Of a stretch of 64,000 bases of DNA, positions 1 to 7,657 are shown one piece after another. This DNA comes from Chitinophaga filiformis (GTDB lineage Bacteria; Bacteroidota; Bacteroidia; Chitinophagales; Chitinophagaceae). Every line of letters starts with the position of its first letter. Positions within the stretch are counted from its first letter, which is position 1. The stretch covers positions 1 to 64,000 of the forward strand of contig NZ_JAKIRP010000010.1 of the NCBI RefSeq assembly GCF_021646545.1, given 5' to 3'. The position numbers and the translations under genes are program-made. The notes below the pieces were generated by a model that saw nothing but the letters and a program-made list of their open reading frames with translations, ran no database searches and had not been told where the DNA came from.

Positions 1-102
1 TGCAATAATCTGACGCCTAATCAGGCTCATTTAGCCAGTGGAGCATTAAAGCGAAGATGGATCGCTAAAAAGAAGGTAAAAACAACAGAAATAGCAGTGT
101 AA
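1..102 (+). CDS. C-terminal end of a DDE integrase-type transposase (partial)
   Basis: The window opens inside a reading frame that gives 33 residues and a TAA stop at 100-102. It contains LTPNQAHLASGALKRRW followed by a lysine-rich tail. This resembles the extreme C-terminus of integrase-core transposases of the IS3/IS481 type, where a 'LTP.QAH' segment precedes a basic 'KRRW' end. The rest of the gene lies outside the window, so family and intactness cannot be judged. The stop codon overlaps the first of several TGTAAAG boxes, suggesting that the gene runs right up to an element end. It could also be a domesticated integrase fragment. Confidence 0.55.
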   Translation, partial: CNNLTPNQAHLASGALKRRWIAKKKVKTTEIAV

Positions 103-148
103 AGCTTAATTTGCACATCTGTAAAGCTTAATTTGCGCATCTGTAAAG
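98..148 (+). repeat. Tandem 22-bp repeats beginning TGTAAAG
   Basis: Two adjacent 22-bp units (98-119 and 120-141) begin TGTAAAGCTTAATTTGC and differ at one base. A third TGTAAAG box starts at 142. The boxes recur at 173 and 206 and, inverted, near 702 and 737. Repeated short boxes next to a transposase gene are typical of transposase-binding ends such as those of IS21-like elements; that role is inferred here. Confidence 0.6.
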
Positions 149-267
149 CAAATAATGAATTATTTCAATAACCTGTAAAGTCAATCCTGAAACTTCTTGC
201 AAAAACTGTAAAGTTTTTCTGTACTAAGACACTATGCGGGAAATACTGATTTTTACTGCTTCTTTAT

Positions 268-369
268 CCGCTTAGATACCGCTTTGATACCCATTATCCT
301 ACGTTAATCCTACGTTCATGAACGTAGGATTAACGTAGGATAATGGGTATCAAAGCGGTATCTAAGCGG
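268..369. repeat. Perfect 102-bp palindrome, no loop (palindrome 1)
   Basis: Bases 268-318 are the exact reverse complement of 319-369, centred on CATG, so 51 bp pair with no loop. Each arm is itself built from pairs of near-repeats: CGCTTAGATACC beside CGCTTTGATACC in the outer half, and TATCCTACGT beside TAATCCTACGTTC in the inner half. There is no T-run like that of a simple terminator. Perfect palindromes of this size are normally unstable in bacteria, so its persistence implies recent origin, arm-to-arm correction, or selection. Confidence 0.95.
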
Positions 370-410
370 GTCTCAGGTAAACCGAAACCAGGGTTAAGGT
401 TCGGTCGATG

Positions 411-492
411 TTCGGTCAACCTAGCCTCATCCTCCCTTCATCTTCCGTTCGGGAACGGAAGATGAAGGGAGGATGAGGCTAGGTCGACCGAA
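411..492. repeat. 80-bp palindrome with 2-nt loop (palindrome 2)
   Basis: The 31 bases 420-450 pair perfectly with 453-483 around a GG loop. Pairing continues outward to 411/492 with a single mismatch (418/485), giving about 40 bp of stem. The tip reads CTTCCGTTC-gg-GAACGGAAG. The left flank also carries direct copies of GTTCGGTC. The inner arm resembles that of palindrome 3, with different bases compensated on both arms. Confidence 0.95.
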
Positions 493-538
493 TCTCAACT
501 ATATCTCAGGTACATAAAAGTTACCTGACCCACTCCGG

Positions 539-653
539 TACCAATCCGGTACCAACGGTGTACCAATGGCCTCATCTTATGTTCATCTTACGTTCAAAAC
601 GTAAGATGAACATAAGATGAGGCCATTGGTACACCGTTGGTACCGGATTGGTA
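539..653. repeat. Perfect 56-bp stem with 3-nt loop (palindrome 3)
   Basis: Bases 539-594 are the exact reverse complement of 598-653, with a CAA loop. The outer part of each arm is about three near-copies of a GGTACCAA-like unit. The inner part is two near-copies ending CATCTTACGTTC. The tip matches the CTNCGTTC...GAACGNAG plan of the other two palindromes. As RNA it would form an extremely stable hairpin on either strand. Confidence 0.95.
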
Positions 654-769
654 GTGAATCTTTATCGAACACAAAGCCCGAAATGTCTGAGAACAAAAAA
701 AACTTTACAGTTTTACGGTGGAGGTGCAGGATTGACTTTACAGGATGACCGCCTTCTCAACAGCAATAC

Positions 770-1588
770 TTACTGCCTGCCAAAAAACCTGTTAAAATAA
801 AACAACTGGTACATGATCGAATTACTCCAGTAATCCCAGTTATGCTCTCCGGGACGTTCAATATAATCGTGAGAAATGCCTTGCTCCAGCAAACGTTGGT
901 GTAACTGGCGGTTCACATCTATGAAAAAGTCCTTTACACCGCAGTCGATGATCAGTGACAGGGAATCGTTCTTTAAACCGGACAATTGGTTCACCACCAC
1001 ATTTTTGTCCCAGTTTTCAGCATGTTCTTTATACGCACCCAGTCTGAGCGCCAGATCCCAGTTATTAGGGAAAGGCCGGAAATCCACTCCCCCGCTCATA
1101 CTGCCTGCTGCGCCAAACGTCTCCTGATGACGGATGGCCAGGTACAGCGCTCCATGTCCGCCCATACTTAAGCCTGTAATAGCACGGTACTGGCGCGCGG
1201 CCTTGGTGCGGTAATGCTGATCTATCCACGCAGGGATCTCCTTACCTACATATGTTTCAAAACGCATGGCACTGTCTACAGGACTATCAAAATACCAACT
1301 GCTGAAACCCCCATCAGGAAATACCAGTATTTCCTGGTAGACATCCGCCATGGCGGGAACCGCAGCGATTTTCTTAACGTAATCAGCATAGTTGCCGCTA
1401 TAACCATGCAGTATGTATACCACCGGATAACGCTGTTTTGCCTTATCCTTATAGCTGTCGGGCGTTACTACCACGCACTTGATGCTTCTGTGCATAGCTT
1501 TGCTGAAAATGGCAATTGTGTCCACGCTGGCGGCCTTTGTAGTCAAAAAACCGCTTAAGATTAACAGCGTTCCTATCAGATACTTCAT
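770..1588 (-). CDS. Secreted alpha/beta-hydrolase esterase (esterase D/FrsA-like)
   Basis: 272 residues with an N-terminal signal peptide (about residues 1-20, ending TTKAAS). The body is the putative-esterase fold of the esterase D / tributyrin esterase group: an oxyanion-hole segment YILHGYSGN near residue 58, the nucleophile elbow GLSMGGHGA with Ser141, an acidic residue in the IIDCGVKD segment (Asp215 or Asp220), and His249 in PGEHNW. This indicates a periplasmic or surface carboxyl-ester hydrolase; the substrate is unknown. It is transcribed away from the SPFH gene. Upstream (115 bp) it shares the intergenic region with that operon, and downstream it faces the palindrome region. No terminator is obvious after it. 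Confidence 0.85.
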   Translation of the reverse strand: MKYLIGTLLILSGFLTTKAASVDTIAIFSKAMHRSIKCVVVTPDSYKDKAKQRYPVVYILHGYSGNYADYVKKIAAVPAMADVYQEILVFPDGGFSSWYFDSPVDSAMRFETYVGKEIPAWIDQHYRTKAARQYRAITGLSMGGHGALYLAIRHQETFGAAGSMSGGVDFRPFPNNWDLALRLGAYKEHAENWDKNVVVNQLSGLKNDSLSLIIDCGVKDFFIDVNRQLHQRLLEQGISHDYIERPGEHNWDYWSNSIMYQLFYFNRFFGRQ

Positions 1589-1642
1589 AACCAGAATTTT
1601 GCTTCAAAATAATCCGTTTAGGTTATGCCTGCAAATTATTAG

Positions 1643-1672
1643 TTGGAGAGTGATTTATTTTGATTACTTTTG
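1643..1672 (+). promoter_or_regulatory. Bacteroidota-type promoter of the SPFH/Arc operon
   Basis: TTG at 1643-1645 is followed after 19 bases by TACTTTTG at 1665-1672, an exact match to the TAnnTTTG -7 element of Bacteroidota. The start codon is at 1704, giving a short leader. Confidence 0.65.
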
Positions 1673-1692
1673 ATATCATATTGATATCAAAA
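1668..1692. promoter_or_regulatory. Dyad operator candidate over the SPFH/Arc promoter
   Basis: A perfect 11-bp inverted repeat, TTTTGATATCA and TGATATCAAAA, is separated by TAT. It overlaps the -7 element and the expected transcription start. The operon's second gene encodes a ribbon-helix-helix protein, a class that binds such dyads as dimers or tetramers, so autoregulation is a reasonable inference. Confidence 0.6.
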
Positions 1693-1703
1693 CAACATTA
1701 CTT

Positions 1704-2579
1704 ATGGAAAAGATCATTAAGCCCGTATCGGGCTACCTTGCTATTGTTATGGCCCTGATCAGCCTCCCCTTATCCATCATCTTTTTCGTTATGCTGGGAC
1801 AAACCGCCAATGCCGGCTATTTCTTCCTGGCAGGGTTATTTTTCCTTGCCTTTATCTTCCTTGTGAAAGGCATACTGATCGTAAACCCCAATCACTCCCG
1901 TGTACTCACCTTCTTCGGTAAATACATCGGTACAGTGAAAGAAAATGGACTGATGTGGGTGAACCCGTTATACAAGACAGTACACCTGTCTTTAAGGGCG
2001 CATAATCACAACGGACAACAGTTAAAAGTGAACGACAAACTGGGTAACCCCATCGAAATTGCCGCCGTTATTGTATGGAGGGTAAGTGATACTTACAAAG
2101 CATCTTTCGAAGTAGACAACTATCTGCAGTATGTGAACGTACAGAGCGAAGCGGCTGTGCGCCACCTGGCAGTAAGCTACCCCTACGACAGAATGGAAGA
2201 AGAAGGCGCAGAGCAGGACATCACCCTCCGCGATGGTGGCGATAAAGTGAACGAGATGCTTGAAAGAGAGTTGAATGAACGTCTCGGCCCCGCCGGTATC
2301 ACTGTACTGGAAGCACGTATCAGTCACCTGGCTTACGCCCCTGAAATTGCAGGCGCCATGTTACAACGCCAGCAGGCAACTGCGATCGTTGCTGCCCGTA
2401 CCAAGATCGTGGAAGGCGCTGTAGGTATGGTGGAACTGGCACTGGACAGGTTATCACAGAAAGATATCGTGGTACTCGATGAAGAACGTAAAGCAGCAAT
2501 GGTATCGAATTTGCTGGTTGTACTTTGCGGTGAATCGAAAGTAGCACCTGTTGTCAATACCGGTACACTACATCAATAA
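1704..2579 (+). CDS. SPFH/Band 7 domain membrane protein
   Basis: 291 residues. Two N-terminal hydrophobic helices (about 8-30 and 38-60) are followed by an SPFH/Band 7 domain (about 55-235). The domain includes the segment [23 protein letters not shown] and the [28 protein letters not shown] helix typical of stomatin/slipin-like proteins. A helical C-terminus follows. Such proteins form membrane-associated oligomers; the cargo is unknown. The gene is followed after 16 bp by a small ribbon-helix-helix gene and lies behind a clear promoter with an overlapping dyad. ATG 1704 fits the promoter spacing. Confidence 0.88.
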   Translation: MEKIIKPVSGYLAIVMALISLPLSIIFFVMLGQTANAGYFFLAGLFFLAFIFLVKGILIVNPNHSRVLTFFGKYIGTVKENGLMWVNPLYKTVHLSLRAHNHNGQQLKVNDKLGNPIEIAAVIVWRVSDTYKASFEVDNYLQYVNVQSEAAVRHLAVSYPYDRMEEEGAEQDITLRDGGDKVNEMLERELNERLGPAGITVLEARISHLAYAPEIAGAMLQRQQATAIVAARTKIVEGAVGMVELALDRLSQKDIVVLDEERKAAMVSNLLVVLCGESKVAPVVNTGTLHQ

Positions 2580-2595
2580 TCAGTAAATAAGGGGT

Positions 2596-2787
2596 ATGGC
2601 GGATAAGAAATCATTCGTATTAAGGGTTGACAGCGAGACTTATGAGGCACTTGAAAAATGGGCTGCTGATGAGTTCAGGAGCATCAATGGTCAGCTGGAG
2701 TGGATCATACACCGCGCCCTGAAAGAGGCTGGAAGAACGCCCAAAAAGGGCACTCCCGATAAAGACAAACCCGGAAAGAAACAATAA
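2596..2787 (+). CDS. Arc-type ribbon-helix-helix DNA-binding protein
   Basis: 63 residues. The N-terminal strand KKSFVLRVDSETYEALEKWA and the following helices (DEFRSINGQLEWIIHRAL) match the Arc/MetJ ribbon-helix-helix fold, in which the short beta strand inserts into the major groove. The C-terminal 15 residues are lysine- and proline-rich and probably flexible. It is co-transcribed with the SPFH gene and is the obvious candidate to bind the 11-bp dyad at 1668-1692. A toxin-antitoxin role is possible in principle but there is no toxin-like partner here. Confidence 0.8.
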   Translation: MADKKSFVLRVDSETYEALEKWAADEFRSINGQLEWIIHRALKEAGRTPKKGTPDKDKPGKKQ

Positions 2788-2818
2788 AAAAAGCCGCGAA
2801 TTTTTCGCGGCTTTTTTA
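2788..2818 (+). terminator. Intrinsic terminator after the Arc-type gene, probably bidirectional
   Basis: The stem AAAAAGCCGCGAA pairs with TTCGCGGCTTTTT around a short T loop, followed by a T-run on the plus strand and an equivalent run on the minus strand. It sits between the plus-strand Arc-type gene and the 3' end of the minus-strand peptidase gene. Confidence 0.85.
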
Positions 2819-2831
2819 TGTATGATGCTTA

Positions 2832-5159
2832 TTATTTTCTTGCTTTCTGCATCGGGTTACCACCGGTAGATGCACCACGTACACTCTGTGACTGACGGAA
2901 CAGTTCAAAGCGGGACGGAGCTACTACACGAGGCCATGTATTGTTGGACTCATCGATATCAGCAGTTTCACGCTGAGGATCCAGTTTGATAGCCACTACC
3001 TCTTTGTCCTTCGCGAACACCTTGGATACATGGTTTTCGCTCTTACGCCAGATATACGCAGAGATACGGTCAGTTTCCTTAGTACCATCTGCATATGTCC
3101 ACTCGATGATCAGTGGCATTACCAGACCTCCTACGTTGGAGAAAGATACTTCATAGAAGTTCTTCTTGCTCTCATACAGGCGCTTCTCTTCAGGAGATAG
3201 TCCGGCAGTGAAAGTTTCATAGGCCGCCTTATCTTCCGGTGTTACTTCAAAGCGGTTCCATTTCACGTAGAAGTCCTGCAGGCTTGTATCCTGATCTACC
3301 ACAAACTGCATACCGGCAGCCTTGTTACGGGCACGGGATATGTGGTCAGCAGCGCGATCGTACTTCTGTTTTGCTTCCGCTTTGCTGATCTGCGGATTTT
3401 TTGTATCCAGGCGGAACCATTTCACGCTATCCAGGGAAATATCAACTGGTTCGATACCATAGAACCAGCCACGCCAGAACCAATCCAGGTCTACTGCAGA
3501 TGCATCTTCCATGGTACGGAAGAAGTCAGCAGGTGTTGGATGTTTGAATGCCCATCTGCGTGCATATTCACGGAAAGCGAAATCGAACAATTCTCTGCCC
3601 ATTACCGTCTCACGCAGAATGTTCAGCGCAGTAGCTGGTTTTGCGTAAGCATTTGGTCCAAACTGTACGATGTTCTCAGAGTTCACCATGATAGGCTCCA
3701 GCTGATCTTTCGGCATCTTCATGTAGTCGGTGATCTTGTAGGCCGGTCCGCGGTTGGAAGGGAAGTTATTGTCCCACTCCTGTTCTGTCAGGAACTGGCA
3801 GAAAGTATTCAGACCTTCATCCATCCATGTCCACTGACGCTCGTCAGAGTTCACGATCATCGGGAAGAAGTTGTGTCCTACTTCGTGAATGATCACACCG
3901 ATCATACCGTTTTTGGTAGACTCGGAGTAAGTACCGTCTTTCTCTGCACGACCGTAGTTGAAGCAGATCATCGGATATTCCATACCATTGGCAGCTTCAA
4001 CGGAGATAGCTACCGGATAAGGGTAAGGAATGGTGTGTTTGGAATATGTCTTAACGGTATGCGCTACTACTTTGGTAGAGTAACGGTTATACAGCGGATA
4101 AGCTTCCGGACCGTAATAAGACATCGCCATTACTTTCTTACCTTCCACATTGGTAGCCATCGCATCCCATACCAGGCGGCGGGAAGATACCAGGGCGAAG
4201 TCACGTACATTCTGCGCTTCATATACCCATGTCTTACGACCCGTAGCATGTCCTGCCAGTGCTTTCTTAGCCTCATCCAATGTTACCACTTCCACAGGCT
4301 GTTTTGCAGACTGTGCCTGCTGCCAGCGCTGGAATTGTGCGGATGTCAGCACGTCTTTGTAGTTCTGACATTCACCGGTAGCACCTACCACGTGATCAGC
4401 AGGAACGTTCATGCTCACTTTGAAATTACCAAAGGTCAGCGCAAACTCACCACGGCCGGTGAACTGTTTGTTCTGCCATCCCTGGAAGTCGGAATATACT
4501 GCCAGGCGTGGATACCACTGGGTAATTGTATAGAGGTAGTTCTTGTCTTCAGGAAAGTATTCATAACCACCACGGCCGCCCTGTACCATACGGTCAGAGA
4601 TGTTGTACCACCACTCTACCTTAAAGCGGAGCTTCTGGCCCGGCTGCAGTGTCTGTGGCAGGTCAATGCGCATCATGGTCTGGTTGATGGTGTAAGGTAA
4701 AGCCTTGCCGCTTTCGTCGGTCAGCTTCACGATGTTCACACCGAATTTCTTGCTGCCCGGATTACCCAGTATGCCGTTTACAGTACGCATACTCATCTTT
4801 TCAGACATAGAGCTGCCATCGAAGCTGTTGTTGTCGCTTTTCAGGTCGTGCTCATTTTCGTCCAGCTGCAGCCAGATGTAGGTCAGCGGGTCGGGCGAGT
4901 TGTTGTAATACGTAACAGTTTCCGCACCTGTGAGCTTCTGCTGCTCATCGTCCAGCGTAGCGGTAATGTCGTAGTCAGCCCGTTGCTGCCAGTATTTGGG
5001 TCCGGGCGCGCCGGAAGCAGAGCGGTATTCATTAGGATCTGTCAGCATAGTACCCAGCTGCTCAAAGCGGTTACCATGATTAGAGCCTGGATTTTGCGCC
5101 TGCGCCAATGCCGTCATAAAGCATAGGGCCAGTGCCAGTTTGAAGGATTTTTTTCTCAT
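2832..5159 (-). CDS. Secreted M1 family zinc metallopeptidase
   Basis: 775 residues from ATG 5159 (a TTG two codons earlier is less likely). The signal peptide is MRKKSFKLALALCFMTALAQ. The zinc site is HEVGH at about 425-429, with the third ligand Glu about 448 in WMDEGLN, the HExxH-(18)-E pattern of M1 gluzincins. The substrate-recognition motif is degenerate (GMEYPMI, where aminopeptidase N has GAMEN). The C-terminal 200 residues are a less conserved domain rich in charged residues. It probably cleaves peptides in the periplasm or at the surface. HupE/UreJ is 44 bp upstream on the same strand, a common neighbourhood in Bacteroidota. Confidence 0.9.
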   Translation of the reverse strand: MRKKSFKLALALCFMTALAQAQNPGSNHGNRFEQLGTMLTDPNEYRSASGAPGPKYWQQRADYDITATLDDEQQKLTGAETVTYYNNSPDPLTYIWLQLDENEHDLKSDNNSFDGSSMSEKMSMRTVNGILGNPGSKKFGVNIVKLTDESGKALPYTINQTMMRIDLPQTLQPGQKLRFKVEWWYNISDRMVQGGRGGYEYFPEDKNYLYTITQWYPRLAVYSDFQGWQNKQFTGRGEFALTFGNFKVSMNVPADHVVGATGECQNYKDVLTSAQFQRWQQAQSAKQPVEVVTLDEAKKALAGHATGRKTWVYEAQNVRDFALVSSRRLVWDAMATNVEGKKVMAMSYYGPEAYPLYNRYSTKVVAHTVKTYSKHTIPYPYPVAISVEAANGMEYPMICFNYGRAEKDGTYSESTKNGMIGVIIHEVGHNFFPMIVNSDERQWTWMDEGLNTFCQFLTEQEWDNNFPSNRGPAYKITDYMKMPKDQLEPIMVNSENIVQFGPNAYAKPATALNILRETVMGRELFDFAFREYARRWAFKHPTPADFFRTMEDASAVDLDWFWRGWFYGIEPVDISLDSVKWFRLDTKNPQISKAEAKQKYDRAADHISRARNKAAGMQFVVDQDTSLQDFYVKWNRFEVTPEDKAAYETFTAGLSPEEKRLYESKKNFYEVSFSNVGGLVMPLIIEWTYADGTKETDRISAYIWRKSENHVSKVFAKDKEVVAIKLDPQRETADIDESNNTWPRVVAPSRFELFRQSQSVRGASTGGNPMQKARK

Positions 5160-5203
5160 AAACAAGTCTATATTACAAAGGTCAGCAGCTTGGTTGATAC
5201 TGC

Positions 5204-5794
5204 TTACTTAACCATTAATTCCTGATACCGCTCAGCGGCCATCATAAAAGCAACCCCGAAAATGGCGGACGACAGGAACAAACTCCAGTCTCTCCGCTTT
5301 ACGCGCCGGATATTTACGACAATAGCTGCCAGTAAAAGTACGCCCGTAACAATCAGGATCTGGCCAAATTCCAATCCCAGGTTAAAGGCCAGCAGGGGAC
5401 GAACAATATTTGTCTGTGTTCCCAATAAACTTTTCAGGTAACCGGAAAAACCCATTCCATGGATCAATCCGAAAAAACCTGCAAAATAGTAGTTGATCTG
5501 TAACTTGCCGGGAACAGTTTGCTTCCTTATTACATTTGAAAAAGCTGTGATGGCTATTGTCACCGGTATAAGGAACTCTATCAGGCTGCTTTTTATGAAT
5601 ACTACGTTCGTTACGCTCAATGCAAGAGTAATAGAATGTCCTATTGTAAACGCAGTCACCAGCACCAGTACCCTTTTCCAGTCTTCCAGCAGGTAAACAG
5701 CACATAATGCAGCAATAAATAATATATGATCTATACCGCCCCAATCCACAATATGCTGCCATCCCATCTGAAAATACATCACAAACTCGTTCAT
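5204..5794 (-). CDS. HupE/UreJ family membrane protein
   Basis: 196 residues with about six predicted membrane segments. Family features are visible: the N-terminal WGGIDHILFI (Asp22, His23), His53 in TIGHSITLAL, HGMGFSGY (His112) and an intramembrane Glu142 in NLGLEFGQ. HupE/UreJ proteins are thought to move nickel or cobalt, but this branch lies next to an M1 peptidase and DUF6702 rather than hydrogenase or urease genes, so the metal role is unproven here. It is divergent from DUF6702 (70 bp between starts). Confidence 0.82.
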   Translation of the reverse strand: MNEFVMYFQMGWQHIVDWGGIDHILFIAALCAVYLLEDWKRVLVLVTAFTIGHSITLALSVTNVVFIKSSLIEFLIPVTIAITAFSNVIRKQTVPGKLQINYYFAGFFGLIHGMGFSGYLKSLLGTQTNIVRPLLAFNLGLEFGQILIVTGVLLLAAIVVNIRRVKRRDWSLFLSSAIFGVAFMMAAERYQELMVK

Positions 5795-5864
5795 TACCCT
5801 ATATTTGTTGCCAGTTTCAGTAATTATACAAAGGTCATTTTAAAATTTAAAATTTTTTAGGCAA

Positions 5865-6350
5865 GTGGGGGTATTATTATTTAAATGGTTGCTTACGGCA
5901 TTGACGGTATTACATCCTTTCTATGTGAGCGTTACGGAAATAACGCACGACAAGTCCAAAAATGAGTTGCAGGTAAGTTGCCGCATCTTTGCCGATGACC
6001 TGGAAAATGCCATTAAAAAGCAGTATAAAGCGCCCCTGGATATCGTACATCCTGCCAACAGGGCGGTAACCGACAGCCTGATAGCAGGTTACCTGGCCAG
6101 ACACCTGTTTGTGACCATCGACGGTAAAGCCGTACGCCTGCAATATCTTGGCTACAAGATCGAAGAAGAGGCAGCCTGGTGCTTCCTGGCTGCTGAAAAG
6201 ATACCGGCCTTCAAACGCGCCCATGTCAGGAATAACATCCTGTATGACGAGCATCCTAACCAGATCAATATGATCCATGTGATCCAGAACGATGTGCGCA
6301 AAAGCACTAAACTCGATAACCCGAAAGCGGATGCTGATTTTTCCTTCTGA
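5865..6350 (+). CDS. DUF6702 family protein
   Basis: 161 residues starting at GTG 5865; no in-frame ATG gives a comparable N-terminus. A hydrophobic segment (about residues 3-20, LLFKWLLTALTVLHPFYVSV) suggests export. Then comes the characteristic start of this family, HPFYVSVTEI.H......L..S.RIF.DDLE. The function is unknown. It is divergent from the HupE/M1 pair and likely works with them. Its stop lies only 5 bp from the 3' end of the pigment cluster's last gene, and I see no terminator between the two. Confidence 0.75.
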   Translation: MGVLLFKWLLTALTVLHPFYVSVTEITHDKSKNELQVSCRIFADDLENAIKKQYKAPLDIVHPANRAVTDSLIAGYLARHLFVTIDGKAVRLQYLGYKIEEEAAWCFLAAEKIPAFKRAHVRNNILYDEHPNQINMIHVIQNDVRKSTKLDNPKADADFSF

Positions 6351-6355
6351 TCCGG

Positions 6356-7645
6356 CTAGCGCCTGTCAATGAACTTGATAGGCTTCCTGCTGCCTTCCGG
6401 AAACTGCATTTTCATGATATCGGCCTGGGAAACGTAGCGTACCTCCGGTATCACTCTCAGTTTCGCCTGCAGGTAAGAACGGATCTTACGGTCAATGTCC
6501 TCCGTTTCCGCCACCGGCCACAGATGCAGCAGTATATCGTCTGTGCCTATTTCGTTAGAGAATACTTCCACCACAAACTCCCGTACTTCCTCCATATCAT
6601 TCAGCAGGTCAAAAAGCGCAGGTGGGTATAAGGTAGTGCCCTTGTATTTGATCATCTGTTTGCGTCTGCCTATCACGGGCGATAAACGCATGGTATGCCT
6701 GCCGCAGGAACAAGGCTCGTCATAATAACGGCAGATATCCCCTGTTTTATAACGCAACAGTGGCATGCCTTCCACGCCCAGGGTGGTGATGGTTACCTCT
6801 CCGTCCTCACCAGGACCAACAGGTTGATTGTTATCGTCCAGCAGCTCTATGTACAGCAGCTCCGGGTGATGATGTCCCCCCTGCCCTGCCTTACATTCGG
6901 TAAAGGCTGTCTGCATTTCTGTGGAGGCATAGGTGGAATACAGCTTGATGTTCCACTGTTCTGTGATCTTCTTGCCCAGTACATTCAGGGAGAAGTCTAC
7001 GTTACGGATATTCTCTCCGATACAAACCGCACTCTTTACGGAAGAGTCGTTGATATCGATATTGTGTTCTTTTGCAAAAGCGATCAGCTTCACAATGAAG
7101 GAAGGTACCGCTACGATGGTAGTGGGCTGTATGCGGCGGATATTCTCCCATTGCAGGGAGGGTACGCCCGGCCCAACGCGCAGCACACCGGCGCCCAGCT
7201 TACGGATGCCGTTGTAGTAAGCCATACCCGCCATAAACTGGCGGTCCAGCGTCAGCATCAGCTGGTAAATGTCATTTTCAGTACCATCTGCACAGCAGAA
7301 GGATATGTATTCATTGTAGCTGAGACGCTCCTGGTCTTTCTGTGTCAGCGCAATAATAACGGGGCGGCCCAGCGTGCCTGAAGTAGTTGTATATTCAGCG
7401 ATCTTGCTTTTATCCACACATAAAAAGTCCCAGTTCTGCTCCTGCAGATGTTCTTTGGTAACGGGCGGGATCAGCCACAGATCGTTCAATGATTTAACGG
7501 TAGAAGGCTGTATACCATGGTCTGCGAACCATTGCCGGTAAAAAGGCGAAAACTCACGCAGGTACCCCAGCAGGTGCAATACTTCTTTCTCCTGGAATTG
7601 CCTGATAGCCGTTCGTGGCTGCAGTTCAATGTTAGGTATATACAT
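6356..7645 (-). CDS. Phenylacetate-CoA ligase-like AMP-binding enzyme (aryl starter activation)
   Basis: 429 residues of the PaaK-like adenylate-forming family. Visible are the phosphate-binding loop YTTTSGTLGRPV (about 86-97), the STYASTEM segment equivalent to the A5 motif, the TGDICRYY motif with its conserved Asp, and RRKQMIKYKGTTLYPP leading into the C-terminal domain. In an aryl-polyene pathway the natural substrate would be the aromatic acid made by the ammonia-lyase (4-coumarate or a modified form), activated for loading on CoA or ACP; that is inference. It is the last gene of the cluster, 12 bp after the acpS-like gene. Confidence 0.82.
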   Translation of the reverse strand: MYIPNIELQPRTAIRQFQEKEVLHLLGYLREFSPFYRQWFADHGIQPSTVKSLNDLWLIPPVTKEHLQEQNWDFLCVDKSKIAEYTTTSGTLGRPVIIALTQKDQERLSYNEYISFCCADGTENDIYQLMLTLDRQFMAGMAYYNGIRKLGAGVLRVGPGVPSLQWENIRRIQPTTIVAVPSFIVKLIAFAKEHNIDINDSSVKSAVCIGENIRNVDFSLNVLGKKITEQWNIKLYSTYASTEMQTAFTECKAGQGGHHHPELLYIELLDDNNQPVGPGEDGEVTITTLGVEGMPLLRYKTGDICRYYDEPCSCGRHTMRLSPVIGRRKQMIKYKGTTLYPPALFDLLNDMEEVREFVVEVFSNEIGTDDILLHLWPVAETEDIDRKIRSYLQAKLRVIPEVRYVSQADIMKMQFPEGSRKPIKFIDRR

Positions 7646-7657
7646 GGTACTCAGTTT

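Larger units (their letters stand above)
172..744. mobile_element. Putative non-autonomous element bounded by about 47-bp inverted repeats
   Basis: The segment 172-218 matches the reverse complement of 698-744 in two blocks. The outer block is 18 bp identical (CCTGTAAAGTCAATCCTG) and the inner block is 17 bp identical (AAAACTGTAAAGTTTTT). They are separated by 12 unmatched bases on both sides. This symmetric two-box layout looks like a pair of terminal inverted repeats recognised by a transposase. The enclosed DNA has no credible gene but holds three long palindromes. I saw no clear target-site duplication, and the relation to the transposase end at 1-102 is unresolved. Confidence 0.5.

Noticed and set aside
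268-653. CRISPR array as explanation of the repeats
   Set aside because: The repeats are palindromes with different sequences and lengths, and there is no constant repeat with unique spacers and no cas gene.
268-653. Ordinary transcription terminators as explanation of the palindromes
   Set aside because: Arms of 40-56 bp without a T-run and in triplicate exceed normal terminators, although a termination or insulation effect cannot be excluded.
3342-4700. Long plus-strand open frame (452 codons) inside the M1 peptidase
   Set aside because: It is antisense to a gene with intact signal peptide and zinc site, has no domain-like sequence, and is an expected shadow of codon bias in the opposite strand.
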